From NCBI RefSeq assembly GCF_900635155.1, contig NZ_LR134002.1, forward strand, positions 124,001 through 188,000: a stretch of 64,000 nt of DNA, in the 5' to 3' direction. The notes below the pieces were generated by a model. It saw only the letters and a list, made by a program, of their open reading frames with translations, did not search any database and was not told the DNA's origin. Made by a program: the position numbers and the translations under genes. Origin of the DNA: Streptococcus sanguinis. Lineage in GTDB: Bacteria; Bacillota; Bacilli; Lactobacillales; Streptococcaceae. Shown here in pieces: positions 53,868-63,610 of this stretch (the stretch's first letter is position 1; every line of letters starts with the position of its first letter).

Positions 53868-56120
53868 TCAGTCCATTTCTGGGAAAAGTTTGGCCAATAT
53901 TTTAGGGGTGATGCTTTGTCCCGGCCCCTCAGCACAATAGGTGTGCATATACATAGAGGGGTTGAAGTTGAGCTCAATGCAGGTACAGTTGGGATTTTCC
54001 TTTGTGGAGATAGCAGAGCTGTCAGGGATGATGAGGTCAACGCCACAAGCCCAAGCTCCCATAGCCTTTGCCATGTCAGCAGCGAGTTCCTTATAAGATG
54101 GGTGCATGCTGTCTGTGACATCGATCGAGTCTCCGCCAGTAGAAATGTTGGAATTACGCCGCAAGTCAACCTTGACTCCAGCAGGAAGGATATCATCTGG
54201 TCCATAGCCTTGCTGGTCCAGCATGAGCAGTTCAATGTCCCCCAGTTCAATGATTTCAAGCGGTGAACGATGATCTCGGCCCCGCAGAGGATTGTCATTT
54301 TTGATGGCAATCAATTCTCTCACGGTATGCTGACCGTCTCCGACGACATTGGCCGCCACCCGCAAGAGGACTGCTTGGCACTGACCGTCTAAGACAAAGA
54401 AACGGTACTCCGTTCCAGCGATAAATTCCTCCACCAAGACAGCAGTATCTTCTGAAAAAGCAATCTCCAAAGCCTTGCAATAAGATTCCAGACTAGCCGG
54501 TTCTTGGAAGATGGAGATGCCCAATCCGAAGTTGGTCGATTTTGGTTTGACAACAATTTGTCGGTCCTTAATCAAAGGGTAGTAGGCCAGTCCATCCTCT
54601 AGGGAAGAAAATTCTGCTCCAGCCGGAACGGGAAAATCAGCTGCAGCCAAAATCTTTTTAGTGACCGTTTTATTGGCCATGGCCAGAGGGATGACATAGT
54701 TATCCTTGGAGGTCATATTGCCATTCTTGACATACTCCACATGGTGACCATGCCAAAGCTTGAGAAATTGATCGTTTTCATCTAAGATGTCGACATTCAG
54801 CCCCTTCTGAATAGCATCAAAGAGCAGCATCTGAGTGGATAATTCCATATTTTCATAGCCTTTGAGGGCATAAGGAGCTGTCCAAGCGTAGCTGTGATAC
54901 TCCTCTGCTTTTTCTAGTCCAAAGGCTATTAAGGAATCCTGCTGAATATGAGGCAGGAGCTGACCAGATAGGGTTAGCTGAGGATTTAGTAGTGCCTCCT
55001 TAAGCTGCTCAAGCAAGTTTTGGTAGTAAGTTGGCAGTTCAAAATGCTGGATGAGCTCTTCCATGGCTTGGAGAATTGCTGAGCTGTCTGCCTCATCTGG
55101 CAGGGCAGTCAGCGGGTGGCTGCAAGCAATTTTTTGGTTCAAGTCATGGGCAGCTTTTAATACTACATCAACATTTTCTACATCATCTAGCCAGAGCAGG
55201 CTCAGTAAAAAGAAATGGACAGTATCTAAGGTCTCTTGGCTAATGCCTAAATGGTCAAAAGGATTGAGGTCAAAGCAGCGAAATTCCAGATAGGTGATAC
55301 CCTGCTCCAGATAGGCACGATTGTGCTTCTGTCCACGGAAGCGAACGGCTGAGTAAAATTCTTTTTCAGCACTGAGCTCGCCTGACTGAACGTAGTTTTC
55401 AATATCGGTTACATATTGCTCCAAAGAAGCGTAGGATACTTGAATATTCTCTTCATTGACATAGCCATAGTCGCTGTTACGAAAAGAGCGGATAGGCTGG
55501 GAAATGTCCTGACTGTAGAAACCAGCTTCTGCCAAAGGGGCTGCCCCGTAGAGATAGGTTAAAATCCAGCGGAAACGCAGAAAGTTTCGAGCCAGCTTGA
55601 GATAGAGGTCATTTTTAAAGTCCTTGAGTGAATGGTGGGAGCTGACCTGAAAGAGAGCAGTGACCAGATCTTTTCCTAGCTCCATGTTGTAGTGGATGCC
55701 GGAGATGGCCTGTAGTTTTTTGCCATATTTTTTCGCTAACCCCTCTCGATAGTGGCGTTCGTATTCGTTTTCCAGGCGGGCGATGACAATCTCTTCTTCA
55801 GTCAGCTGCGGTGGCATGGACAGAGGCCAGAGGCGTTCACTCTGGTCAATCGAGCGGCCTGCCACATCGCTGATAGCTCCCAGTAAGCGCCGTGCTTCCT
55901 TAGTCGAGTGAGCAATAGGTGTAATTAGTTCCAGTTGTTGCTCGCTGAAGTCTGTTTGGATGGTCGGGTGGAAATTGCGGGAACCAAGCTGACTCGGATG
56001 AGCAGTTTGAGCTAAGTGTCCGTCAGTTGTCACCCGCAGATTTTCCCTCTCCAGACCAAAGGTCGCTTGGAGAATAGGGCTTGCTGTATCCAGTTTCTGC
56101 AGTAATTGATTAATCGTCAT
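53868..56120 (-). CDS. gshF: Bifunctional glutathione synthase GshF (GshAB)
   Basis: Fused enzyme of 750 residues. The N-terminal gamma-glutamylcysteine ligase part (FGLERENLRVTTDGHLA, SDFSEQQLELITP-type motif, HYNMELGKDLV, FRWILTYLYGAAP) covers about residues 1-480; the C-terminal ATP-grasp part (VKPKSTNFGLGIS, VEEFIAGTEYRFFVLD, ACGVDLIIPD, ELNFNPSMYMHTY) completes glutathione synthesis. Length is typical for streptococcal GshF. Weak ribosome site (GGTGA). Two CodY-like boxes lie upstream. Confidence 0.96.
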   Translation of the reverse strand: MTINQLLQKLDTASPILQATFGLERENLRVTTDGHLAQTAHPSQLGSRNFHPTIQTDFSEQQLELITPIAHSTKEARRLLGAISDVAGRSIDQSERLWPLSMPPQLTEEEIVIARLENEYERHYREGLAKKYGKKLQAISGIHYNMELGKDLVTALFQVSSHHSLKDFKNDLYLKLARNFLRFRWILTYLYGAAPLAEAGFYSQDISQPIRSFRNSDYGYVNEENIQVSYASLEQYVTDIENYVQSGELSAEKEFYSAVRFRGQKHNRAYLEQGITYLEFRCFDLNPFDHLGISQETLDTVHFFLLSLLWLDDVENVDVVLKAAHDLNQKIACSHPLTALPDEADSSAILQAMEELIQHFELPTYYQNLLEQLKEALLNPQLTLSGQLLPHIQQDSLIAFGLEKAEEYHSYAWTAPYALKGYENMELSTQMLLFDAIQKGLNVDILDENDQFLKLWHGHHVEYVKNGNMTSKDNYVIPLAMANKTVTKKILAAADFPVPAGAEFSSLEDGLAYYPLIKDRQIVVKPKSTNFGLGISIFQEPASLESYCKALEIAFSEDTAVLVEEFIAGTEYRFFVLDGQCQAVLLRVAANVVGDGQHTVRELIAIKNDNPLRGRDHRSPLEIIELGDIELLMLDQQGYGPDDILPAGVKVDLRRNSNISTGGDSIDVTDSMHPSYKELAADMAKAMGAWACGVDLIIPDSSAISTKENPNCTCIELNFNPSMYMHTYCAEGPGQSITPKILAKLFPEMD

Positions 56121-56230
56121 CGTTTCACCGTCCTATGGTAGTAATTTTAGTCTATTACAAACGGAAAAAGAAAACAAATTTCCGCTACGATTTTACAAAA
56201 ATTCCGAACTTTTATTTTTAATAAACTGCT

Positions 56231-56245
56231 AAATTTCAGAAAATA
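56231..56245 (+). promoter_or_regulatory. CodY-like box 1 between gshF and purA
   Basis: AAATTTCAGAAAATA matches 13 of 15 CodY positions. Confidence 0.5.
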
Positions 56246-56247
56246 CA

Positions 56248-56262
56248 GATTTTGTGAAAATT
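56248..56262 (+). promoter_or_regulatory. CodY-like box 2 between gshF and purA
   Basis: GATTTTGTGAAAATT matches 13 of 15 CodY positions and starts 17 bases after box 1. The pair lies in the divergent gshF-purA region. Confidence 0.5.
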
Positions 56263-56309
56263 TAATTCGTTTTCAAAAGGGAAAAAGCAAATCAAGAATG
56301 GGTCCCATC

Positions 56310-56338
56310 TTGAAAAATTGTTAAATTTTTCATATAAT
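56310..56338 (+). promoter_or_regulatory. purA promoter
   Basis: TTGAAA, 17-base spacer, TATAAT; transcript start near 56345. Confidence 0.85.
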
Positions 56339-56354
56339 GAGGTATAAAATATAA

Positions 56355-57710
<1,356 letters not shown>

Positions 57711-57717
57711 AAAAGTC

Positions 57718-57749
57718 AGCACAAGGAAATTGCTTCTTGTGCTTTTTTG
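57718..57749 (+). terminator. purA terminator
   Basis: AGCACAAG and CTTGTGCT with a ten-base loop and T run. Confidence 0.88.
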
Positions 57750-57763
57750 TAAGAAAATTTCAT

Positions 57764-57796
57764 CTTAAGATTCATTTAAGATATATATTTTATACT
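57764..57796 (+). promoter_or_regulatory. CiaR-controlled promoter
   Basis: The direct repeat CTTAAG-attca-TTTAAG (57764-57780) matches the CiaR site NTTAAG-n5-WTTAAG, and TATACT lies 10 bases downstream at 57791-57796, the spacing known for Cia-dependent small RNA promoters. Confidence 0.85.
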
Positions 57797-57802
57797 AACA
57801 GC

Positions 57803-57895
57803 ATAAACAAAGACCTCCTAACTTTGTTTAAAAATCCTAAACTTTTTCATAATAATCTCCTAAAAGTCACCCCAGCGGTGGCTTTTACTTTTTCT
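57803..57895 (+). ncRNA. Cia-dependent small RNA (csRNA)
   Basis: An RNA of about 93 bases between purA and tadA. The first hairpin has a perfect 8-bp stem (AAACAAAG, 57805-57812, with CTTTGTTT, 57822-57829) and exposes loop ACCTCCTAA, an anti-ribosome-site sequence. A second unpaired TCTCCTAA follows at about 57855. The 3' end is a strong terminator (57862-57886, loop CCAGC) with a T tail. Promoter, size, loop and terminator all match the csRNA family of the CiaRH two-component regulon, which pairs with ribosome sites of mRNAs. Confidence 0.85.
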
Positions 57896-57914
57896 TAGAA
57901 GTTCGGCAGGCTTG

Positions 57915-57923
57915 TGGTATAAT
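57915..57923 (+). promoter_or_regulatory. extended -10 of tadA
   Basis: TGGTATAAT, with poor -35. Confidence 0.65.
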
Positions 57924-57953
57924 GAGATAGACGACTAGAGATTTAGAAAGATA

Positions 57954-58424
57954 ATGATGAATTATACGATTGAAGAAAAAAAAGCATTTATGCGGGAAGC
58001 TTTAAAGGAGGCGGAGATTGCTCTGGCTCATGATGAAATTCCCATCGGCTGTGTATTGGTTAAAGAAGGTAAGATTATCGGCCGCGGTCACAATGCACGT
58101 GAGGAGCTGCAGCGGGCTGTTATGCATGCGGAAATTATGGCTATTGAAGAGGCGAATCGGCATGAAAATAGCTGGCGCTTGCTGGATACAACGCTTTTTG
58201 TGACCATCGAGCCTTGTGTCATGTGTAGCGGAGCAATCGGTCTAGCGCGCATTCCTCAAGTTGTCTATGGAGCAGCAAATCAAAAGTTTGGAGCAGCTGG
58301 AAGCCTTTATGATATTCTGACAGATGAGCGACTTAACCACCGAGTAGAGGTGGAAACAGGTATCCTTCAAGAAGATTGTGCTCAAATCATGCAAGATTTT
58401 TTTAGAAATCGTCGCCAAAAGTAA
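57954..58424 (+). CDS. tadA: tRNA-specific adenosine deaminase
   Basis: Zinc deaminase of 156 residues that makes inosine at the wobble position of tRNA-Arg(ACG). Zinc ligands are HAEIMAI and PCVMCSGAI, with the proton-shuttle Glu in HAE. Begins MMNYTIEEKKAFMREAL; either of two adjacent ATGs can start it. The ffs gene follows. Confidence 0.95.
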   Translation: MMNYTIEEKKAFMREALKEAEIALAHDEIPIGCVLVKEGKIIGRGHNAREELQRAVMHAEIMAIEEANRHENSWRLLDTTLFVTIEPCVMCSGAIGLARIPQVVYGAANQKFGAAGSLYDILTDERLNHRVEVETGILQEDCAQIMQDFFRNRRQK

Positions 58425-58446
58425 AAAAATGTGATATACTATTCAT

Positions 58447-58520
58447 GGAGCAACAGTTTTGCGCGAAGCGGGTCAGGGGAGGAATCCAGCAGCCCTAAGC
58501 GATGTAAACTGTGTGCTCTT
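58447..58520 (+). ncRNA. ffs: signal recognition particle RNA (4.5S-like)
   Basis: The invariant SRP apical loop is seen as GGTCAGG-GGAGGAA-CAGCAGCC type sequence (58480-58500). The outer stem pairs CAGTTT near 58453 with AAACTG near 58506 and GAGC with GCTC. A T run ends it. The promoter is the extended -10 TGATATACT at 58432-58440. The ends are approximate. Confidence 0.92.
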
Positions 58521-58860
58521 TTTCTATGTACCTTAGTGAATCAAGTTCAAAGGACGCAGAAGAACTTAGGCACATTGACGCAGTTTGAGCGAAGCGAGAA
58601 CTAGGTTCCGAAGTATAATGAATCAAACCTGCAAGGCGCAGATGAATATTGGAGCAGTGAATCTAGTTTGAACGGACCTGAAATGAATTCAGCTGACATC
58701 CAATTTTAAGAAGCATATTGGTTTTCTTGTAAATCAAAATTATTCTTCTCAATATAAGGCTAAAATTTGTTGACTTACGCAAACGATTGCTTTCAGATGG
58801 CTACTAGCGTCAGCCCATTTATAAAAAAATAAATTGGAAACGCTTTAAAACAATAAATTA
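58521..58860. other. ffs-pgi intergenic region with degenerate repeats and cre-like sites
   Basis: About 340 bases without a gene. 58538-58686 holds degenerate copies of a GAATCAAGTT-type unit in both orientations. 58777-58792 and 58834-58849 each match the CcpA cre pattern WTGnAAnCGnWnnCWW except for one base. Confidence 0.5.
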
Positions 58861-58861
58861 C

Positions 58862-58890
58862 TTGCTAAATAAGTATGAAAGCGATATGAT
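58862..58890 (+). promoter_or_regulatory. pgi promoter
   Basis: TTGCTA, 17-base spacer, TATGAT, ending 28 bases before the ATG. The stronger cre-like site ends 12 bases upstream of the -35. Confidence 0.7.
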
Positions 58891-58918
58891 AGAGTGGAAT
58901 AAAAAATGGAGGAATATC

Positions 58919-60268
58919 ATGTCACATATTAAATTTGATTATTCAAAAGTTTTAGATAAATTTGTTGCCCCACATGAAGTGGAATACATGCAAGCACAAG
59001 TAACAGCAGCAGATGAATTGATTCGCAAAGGAACTGGTGCTGGAAGCGACTTTTTAGGTTGGTTGGACCTTCCTGAAAACTACGACCGCGAAGAATTCGA
59101 CCGCATCTTGAAGGCTGCTGAGCAAATCAAATCAGACAGCGATGTTTTGGTTGTTATCGGTATCGGTGGCTCTTACCTTGGTGCCAAAGCGGCTATCGAC
59201 TTCTTGAACCACCACTTTGCAAACTTGCAAACAAAAGAAGAGCGCAAAGCGCCACAAATCCTTTACGCTGGAAACTCAATTTCATCTACTTATCTTGCTG
59301 ACCTGGTAGAGTATGTAGCAGACAAAGATTTCTCAGTAAACGTGATTTCTAAATCTGGTACAACAACTGAACCAGCTATCGCTTTCCGTGTCTTCAAAGA
59401 ACTTTTGGTTAAGAAATACGGTCAAGAAGAAGCCAACAAACGGATCTATGCAACAACTGACCGCCAAAAAGGTGCTGTTAAGGTTGAAGCAGATGCCAAC
59501 GGTTGGGAAACATTTGTGGTGCCAGATGATATCGGTGGACGTTTCTCAGTCTTGACAGCAGTTGGATTGCTTCCGATCGCTGCATCAGGTGCTGACATCA
59601 AAGCCCTTATGGAAGGTGCAAATGCAGCTCGTAAAGATTATACTTCAGACAAGATTGCTGAAAATGAAGCTTACCAATACGCAGCCGTTCGTAACATCCT
59701 TTATCGTAAAGGCTATGCAACTGAAATCTTGGTAAACTACGAGCCATCACTTCAATATTTTTCAGAATGGTGGAAACAATTGGCTGGTGAATCAGAAGGG
59801 AAAGACCAAAAAGGTATCTACCCAACTTCAGCTAACTTCTCAACTGACTTGCACTCATTGGGTCAATTTATCCAAGAAGGAACTCGCATCATGTTTGAAA
59901 CAGTTGTCCGTGTTGACAAACCCCGTAAGAACGTGATTATTCCTAGCTTGGAAGAAGACCTTGACGGACTTGGTTACCTTCAAGGAAAAGACGTTGACTT
60001 TGTAAACAAAAAAGCGACTGACGGTGTTCTTCTTGCCCACACAGATGGTGACGTACCAAATATGTATGTGACTCTTCCAAAGCAAGATGCTTTCACTCTT
60101 GGCTACACCATCTACTTCTTTGAATTGGCCATTGCCCTTTCAGGTTACTTGAATGCCATCAATCCATTTGACCAACCAGGGGTTGAAGCCTACAAGAGAA
60201 ATATGTTTGCTCTTCTTGGTAAACCAGGATTTGAAGAATTGAGCAAAGAATTGAATGCACGTTTGTAA
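58919..60268 (+). CDS. pgi: Glucose-6-phosphate isomerase
   Basis: Glycolytic isomerase of 449 residues with [26 protein letters not shown], and the C-terminal [11 protein letters not shown] signature. ATG 58919 with GGAGGA gives [12 protein letters not shown], the usual start; the frame is open upstream but precedes the promoter -10. Strong codon bias for high expression. Its product pool also feeds nucleotide-sugar synthesis. Confidence 0.97.
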   Translation: MSHIKFDYSKVLDKFVAPHEVEYMQAQVTAADELIRKGTGAGSDFLGWLDLPENYDREEFDRILKAAEQIKSDSDVLVVIGIGGSYLGAKAAIDFLNHHFANLQTKEERKAPQILYAGNSISSTYLADLVEYVADKDFSVNVISKSGTTTEPAIAFRVFKELLVKKYGQEEANKRIYATTDRQKGAVKVEADANGWETFVVPDDIGGRFSVLTAVGLLPIAASGADIKALMEGANAARKDYTSDKIAENEAYQYAAVRNILYRKGYATEILVNYEPSLQYFSEWWKQLAGESEGKDQKGIYPTSANFSTDLHSLGQFIQEGTRIMFETVVRVDKPRKNVIIPSLEEDLDGLGYLQGKDVDFVNKKATDGVLLAHTDGDVPNMYVTLPKQDAFTLGYTIYFFELAIALSGYLNAINPFDQPGVEAYKRNMFALLGKPGFEELSKELNARL

Positions 60269-60280
60269 TAGGAAATGGAG

Positions 60281-60302
60281 CCTCCCTTAGGGGAGGTTTT
60301 TT
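60281..60302 (+). terminator. pgi terminator
   Basis: CCTCCC-ttag-GGGAGG then six Ts. Confidence 0.92.
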
Positions 60303-60329
60303 GATTGGAAGAATAATTTATGTTATAAT
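60301..60329 (+). promoter_or_regulatory. promoter of BLIP-like protein cluster
   Basis: TTGATT, 17-base spacer, extended -10 TGTTATAAT. The -35 begins in the pgi terminator T run. Confidence 0.8.
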
Positions 60330-60337
60330 ATTGTAAA

Positions 60338-60377
60338 ATTTGTCATTGCTTTTCAATGTTTTTGCAATATGACAAAT
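60338..60377 (+). promoter_or_regulatory. long inverted repeat in leader of the cluster
   Basis: ATTTGTCA-TTGC (60338-60349) is complementary to GCAA-ta-TGACAAAT (60364-60377), with a two-base bulge and a 14-base T-rich loop. Candidate operator or mRNA hairpin before the first gene. Confidence 0.6.
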
Positions 60378-60402
60378 CAACAAAACTTATAAGGAGAAAA
60401 GC

Positions 60403-61260
60403 ATGCCAGAAAAAGACGGTCAAGGTCAAGCGCAAGGGGCTTGGCAAGTCAATCAAACTAGCCAGCCAATGCAAGGGAATTTCCAGCAGATGCAACCACA
60501 AGGAGTGCCTGATAAGAAGGGCAATATCGGAAAAGTCATAGGACTTTCAGTTTTTGCTCTCATAATTGGTCTTTTGATTGGCAGCGGTTCAGCTTATTTT
60601 ATCGGCAAGCAGGCGCAGACAAATAAGGATATACAAAGGATTAAGCGTCTGAGTAAGGCTCAGGAAGAAGCCAAAGACAAGAGTGACAGCTTTACTACAG
60701 ACGGGCAGTCGGTTCAGTTTAATTGGACTTTGAAAGACTTGGGACGGTTGAGCTATACAAATGATGAGGGATTAGGTCTGACGGCTGATCAAATCGTTGA
60801 AACTTATGGCTTGGCTAGTTCAGCAGAATATGATCGCAATCGTCTGTTACTCCGATGGGGCCCTTCTGTCAGGGATAAGGAGCAAAATATTTCTTTTCAA
60901 TTTGATAAAGTTGACCAGAACTACTATCTGAGACAAGTGGTAGTTGGAGATTCTTTTAAAGAATATAGAAAAGGGAAGGAAACGACAGATTGGAGCGTAT
61001 TATCTCCCAAAGACCTTGAACGTTTGAAAGAAGGAGACAAGGAAACGGGTGAAGGAGGAACTGCTTTATCAGAGGTCCTGAAGAAGCATCCTGTTCCGTC
61101 AGAAATTGTCATCACAACCGAACGTGACGTGGATAATAAGATTATCTCCAACCGTCTGATTGCTGAGGTGACTTATAAAACAGAAGATAGTTATAACTAT
61201 CTTCTGTTTGTAGGCCAGCCAGATGGAAATTTCTTATATATAAAGTCAGAGGAAATGTAA
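60403..61260 (+). CDS. single-pass membrane protein with BLIP/SmpA-like repeats, paralogue 1
   Basis: Protein of 285 residues: a Gln/Pro/Gly-rich cytosolic N-terminus (about 40 residues), one transmembrane helix (about 48-70, VIGLSVFALIIGLLIGSGSAYFI), a short coiled segment, and an extracellular part with two BLIP/DUF3862-like repeats: LTADQIVETYGLASSAEY...LLLRW and KEGDKETGEGGTALSEVLKKHPVPSEI. Two similar genes follow. No enzyme motif. Good ribosome site AAGGAG. Confidence 0.8.
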   Translation: MPEKDGQGQAQGAWQVNQTSQPMQGNFQQMQPQGVPDKKGNIGKVIGLSVFALIIGLLIGSGSAYFIGKQAQTNKDIQRIKRLSKAQEEAKDKSDSFTTDGQSVQFNWTLKDLGRLSYTNDEGLGLTADQIVETYGLASSAEYDRNRLLLRWGPSVRDKEQNISFQFDKVDQNYYLRQVVVGDSFKEYRKGKETTDWSVLSPKDLERLKEGDKETGEGGTALSEVLKKHPVPSEIVITTERDVDNKIISNRLIAEVTYKTEDSYNYLLFVGQPDGNFLYIKSEEM

Positions 61261-61368
61261 GTTTTAGTTATTTAGTTTATCTTTTGTGACTGACTGCTTT
61301 CAAAGCATTTCGTTATTAAAAGAGAACTGATAAGAATATTGGAAAAAAACAAAAAAGAGGAAAGAAGA

Positions 61369-62274
61369 TTGACAGAACAGCAAACACAGCATTCTTTTGA
61401 GCCTTCAAGGAATGCTCAGTCGCAAGAGAAATTCCCGCATCATTTTCAACCTCAGCAAGGCCATGTTTCAAGTCCGCAGGGACCAACCCCACCTTTGACC
61501 AAGAATAAATCTTGGAAAGGAATCCTGATAGGCGGAGCCCTGCTCTCTCTTGGTCTTGGACTAATCGGAGGTGGAATCTGGGGCTATGGCATAGGAGTGG
61601 CGGATGTCATCAAAGGGGAATATCCTGTGCTGCATCCTTTGGCTGATGCCGGAGCATCAAAGAGAGATCAATCAGATCAGTACATTGACCCAGATACTAC
61701 TGAATTCAAGTGGGATATTGATAGTTTGTCAGAGTTACGGTTCAATACTATTCAGACAGATACGAATGGTACTTCTGTGGAAGATATTCTCGATAAGCAT
61801 GGCAAGGCCTTAAAAGAGGAGATCTCTAGCAAGAGTCTGGATTTAGAGTGGGGAACGTTTCAAACTTCTGATGATGAGGAAGAGTGGCCGATTTATTATA
61901 CAGATCAAACCGCTTCTCTGCATTTCGAGAAGAAAAAAGATGGTTTCTATCTGAATAGCCTTCATATCTACAATATTCGCTTTGAAGGAAGCAAGCATAA
62001 TGCTGAGGACGAAGCGATGGCGGCTGATTACTTTGAAAAACTGAAAAAAGGCGATGCAAAGACTGGTAAGGACGGCATTTCCTATAAGGAAGTTTTTAAG
62101 GAATATGGCAGTCCGAGGAGTATCTATATTCGTGTAGATGAAGATTTCAGTGAGGATACTAGTCAAACCATTATGGAGGCGGCTTATGATGCTCCTAATG
62201 ATGGTACTTATAGGTTGTTCTTCGTTCAGCAGGAGGATGGAAACTATCTTTTGTCCGCTACTGCCAATAAATAA
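61369..62274 (+). CDS. single-pass membrane protein with BLIP/SmpA-like repeats, paralogue 2
   Basis: Protein of about 301 residues with Gln/Pro-rich cytosolic start, transmembrane helix (about 52-78, GILIGGALLSLGLGLIGGGIWGYGIGV), and two repeats (SVEDILDKHGKALKEE... and KKGDAKTGKDGISYKEVFKEYGSPRSIYI). Start is TTG 61369 eight bases after GAGG, giving MTEQQTQHSF, which aligns with MSEQNKPQEQ of paralogue 3; an earlier TTG at 61339 lacks a ribosome site. The most diverged of the three. Confidence 0.78.
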   Translation: MTEQQTQHSFEPSRNAQSQEKFPHHFQPQQGHVSSPQGPTPPLTKNKSWKGILIGGALLSLGLGLIGGGIWGYGIGVADVIKGEYPVLHPLADAGASKRDQSDQYIDPDTTEFKWDIDSLSELRFNTIQTDTNGTSVEDILDKHGKALKEEISSKSLDLEWGTFQTSDDEEEWPIYYTDQTASLHFEKKKDGFYLNSLHIYNIRFEGSKHNAEDEAMAADYFEKLKKGDAKTGKDGISYKEVFKEYGSPRSIYIRVDEDFSEDTSQTIMEAAYDAPNDGTYRLFFVQQEDGNYLLSATANK

Positions 62275-62304
62275 AATAGAACTCAAATAATAAAAGGAGA
62301 AACG

Positions 62305-63318
62305 ATGTCAGAACAAAATAAACCGCAGGAACAATCTTTAGAAGGATTAGCTCCCTATCCACAGCAACCCCAGTCATCAGACCCAGGACAATTTGCAGCT
62401 AACTCAACAGAGGGGCAGCCTCTCCCAGTAGAAGGGGGCAGTCCTGAAATGCCGAATCCTAATCAAGATTTTGGTGTTCAGCAACCCATTTTTGATGCTC
62501 CTCAGCAGCAGATGCCTCAGCAGGATAATTGGGGAAATCCTGCTTTTCAAAAAGAAATTCCTCAGGGATTTAATCCAGCTGGTCAGAACTTTACCGGACC
62601 ACAGCAAGCTGCAAACTTCGCTGGCCAGCCAAGTCCAGAGCCAAAGAAAAATAGTACGGGCAAGCTGATAGGATTTTTAGGAATAGGTCTGGCAGCGGGA
62701 CTATTATTAGGAGGTCTTGGCGGCTATTTCCTAAATGATTTTATGGGTGGTGGAAGTGTGCCAAGTCTGTCTCGAAAGGGACATCAAAGCGATGTTGCTT
62801 CTTTTGTGGCTCCGTCAAAAGAGGATGTATATGAGTGGGAAGTGAAAGACCTTGAAAAGCTGAACATTGTTAGTGCGGATGATGAAGGATTGACCCCAGA
62901 ACAAGTAGTCAAAGATTTTGGCTTGGCCAGCAGTGTGACGTTTCAGGAAGAAGGGCTCTCATTGTCTTGGTTACCTGACTCTAGTTATACCACTCTGACC
63001 TTTATGAAACACGAGGATGGCAGCTATCATCTTCAGGGTATGAGTATTATGCCCGGTAGTGACGACTATAATAAAAATGTATCTAGCCAGATTACAGAGA
63101 GCTTAAAGATGGGTGATGCGGAAACAGGCGAGGGCGGTTCTTCCTTTAAAGAAGTAATCAAGGAATACCCAGAATATCAACATATCTCAGTTTATGGGGA
63201 TGGTGAATCAGAGCCGAAGATGCTTATAAACTATGAAACTTCTTCAAATAAGGAGATAACTTTGACTTTTATCCGTCAGGAAAACGGACAGTACCTATTG
63301 AGTAATCTTTCTAAATAG
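62305..63318 (+). CDS. single-pass membrane protein with BLIP/SmpA-like repeats, paralogue 3
   Basis: Protein of 337 residues. The Gln/Pro-rich cytosolic region is longest here (about 110 residues, with NPNQDFGVQQPIFDAPQQQMPQ), then a Gly/Leu-rich helix (LIGFLGIGLAAGLLLGGLGGYFL), then repeats LTPEQVVKDFGLASSVTF...LSLSW and KMGDAETGEGGSSFKEVIKEYPEYQHISV. The FGLASS and GDxETGEGG motifs are shared with paralogue 1. Ribosome site AAGGAGA. Last gene before a terminator. Confidence 0.8.
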   Translation: MSEQNKPQEQSLEGLAPYPQQPQSSDPGQFAANSTEGQPLPVEGGSPEMPNPNQDFGVQQPIFDAPQQQMPQQDNWGNPAFQKEIPQGFNPAGQNFTGPQQAANFAGQPSPEPKKNSTGKLIGFLGIGLAAGLLLGGLGGYFLNDFMGGGSVPSLSRKGHQSDVASFVAPSKEDVYEWEVKDLEKLNIVSADDEGLTPEQVVKDFGLASSVTFQEEGLSLSWLPDSSYTTLTFMKHEDGSYHLQGMSIMPGSDDYNKNVSSQITESLKMGDAETGEGGSSFKEVIKEYPEYQHISVYGDGESEPKMLINYETSSNKEITLTFIRQENGQYLLSNLSK

Positions 63319-63331
63319 AATAAATGAATAG

Positions 63332-63381
63332 GAGTGCTTATCTTACAGCTGGTTGAGGCTTGTAGATCTGCGCTCTTTTTG
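63332..63381 (+). terminator. terminator of BLIP-like cluster
   Basis: GAGTGC with GCGCTC (one G-T) encloses an inner ATCT-ACA/TGTAGAT stem; TTTTT follows. Confidence 0.75.
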
Positions 63382-63465
63382 TGACTCCAAGAAATTCGTA
63401 GTCAATTAATCTATCCTTGGCTTGTTGACCCTTGAACAGCAGCAGTTTTCCTTTCCCTGATTATA

Positions 63466-63474
63466 TGTTACAAT
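63466..63474 (+). promoter_or_regulatory. extended -10 of response regulator gene
   Basis: TGTTACAAT, with poor -35. The leader to the ATG is about 130 bases and has overlapping hairpins at 63488-63515 and a T7 run near 63540. Confidence 0.55.
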
Positions 63475-63610
63475 CGGAGGAGATGTAGCAGTATTATGCT
63501 AGACTTTCATCTAGCTGCTAGAAACTCAATTAGCTCAGTTTTTTTAGATGTGATTGCTATTCTTGTGATGGTTTTGAAAAACGAAAGACCAAGATTGGAA
63601 AGGAGTCCTG

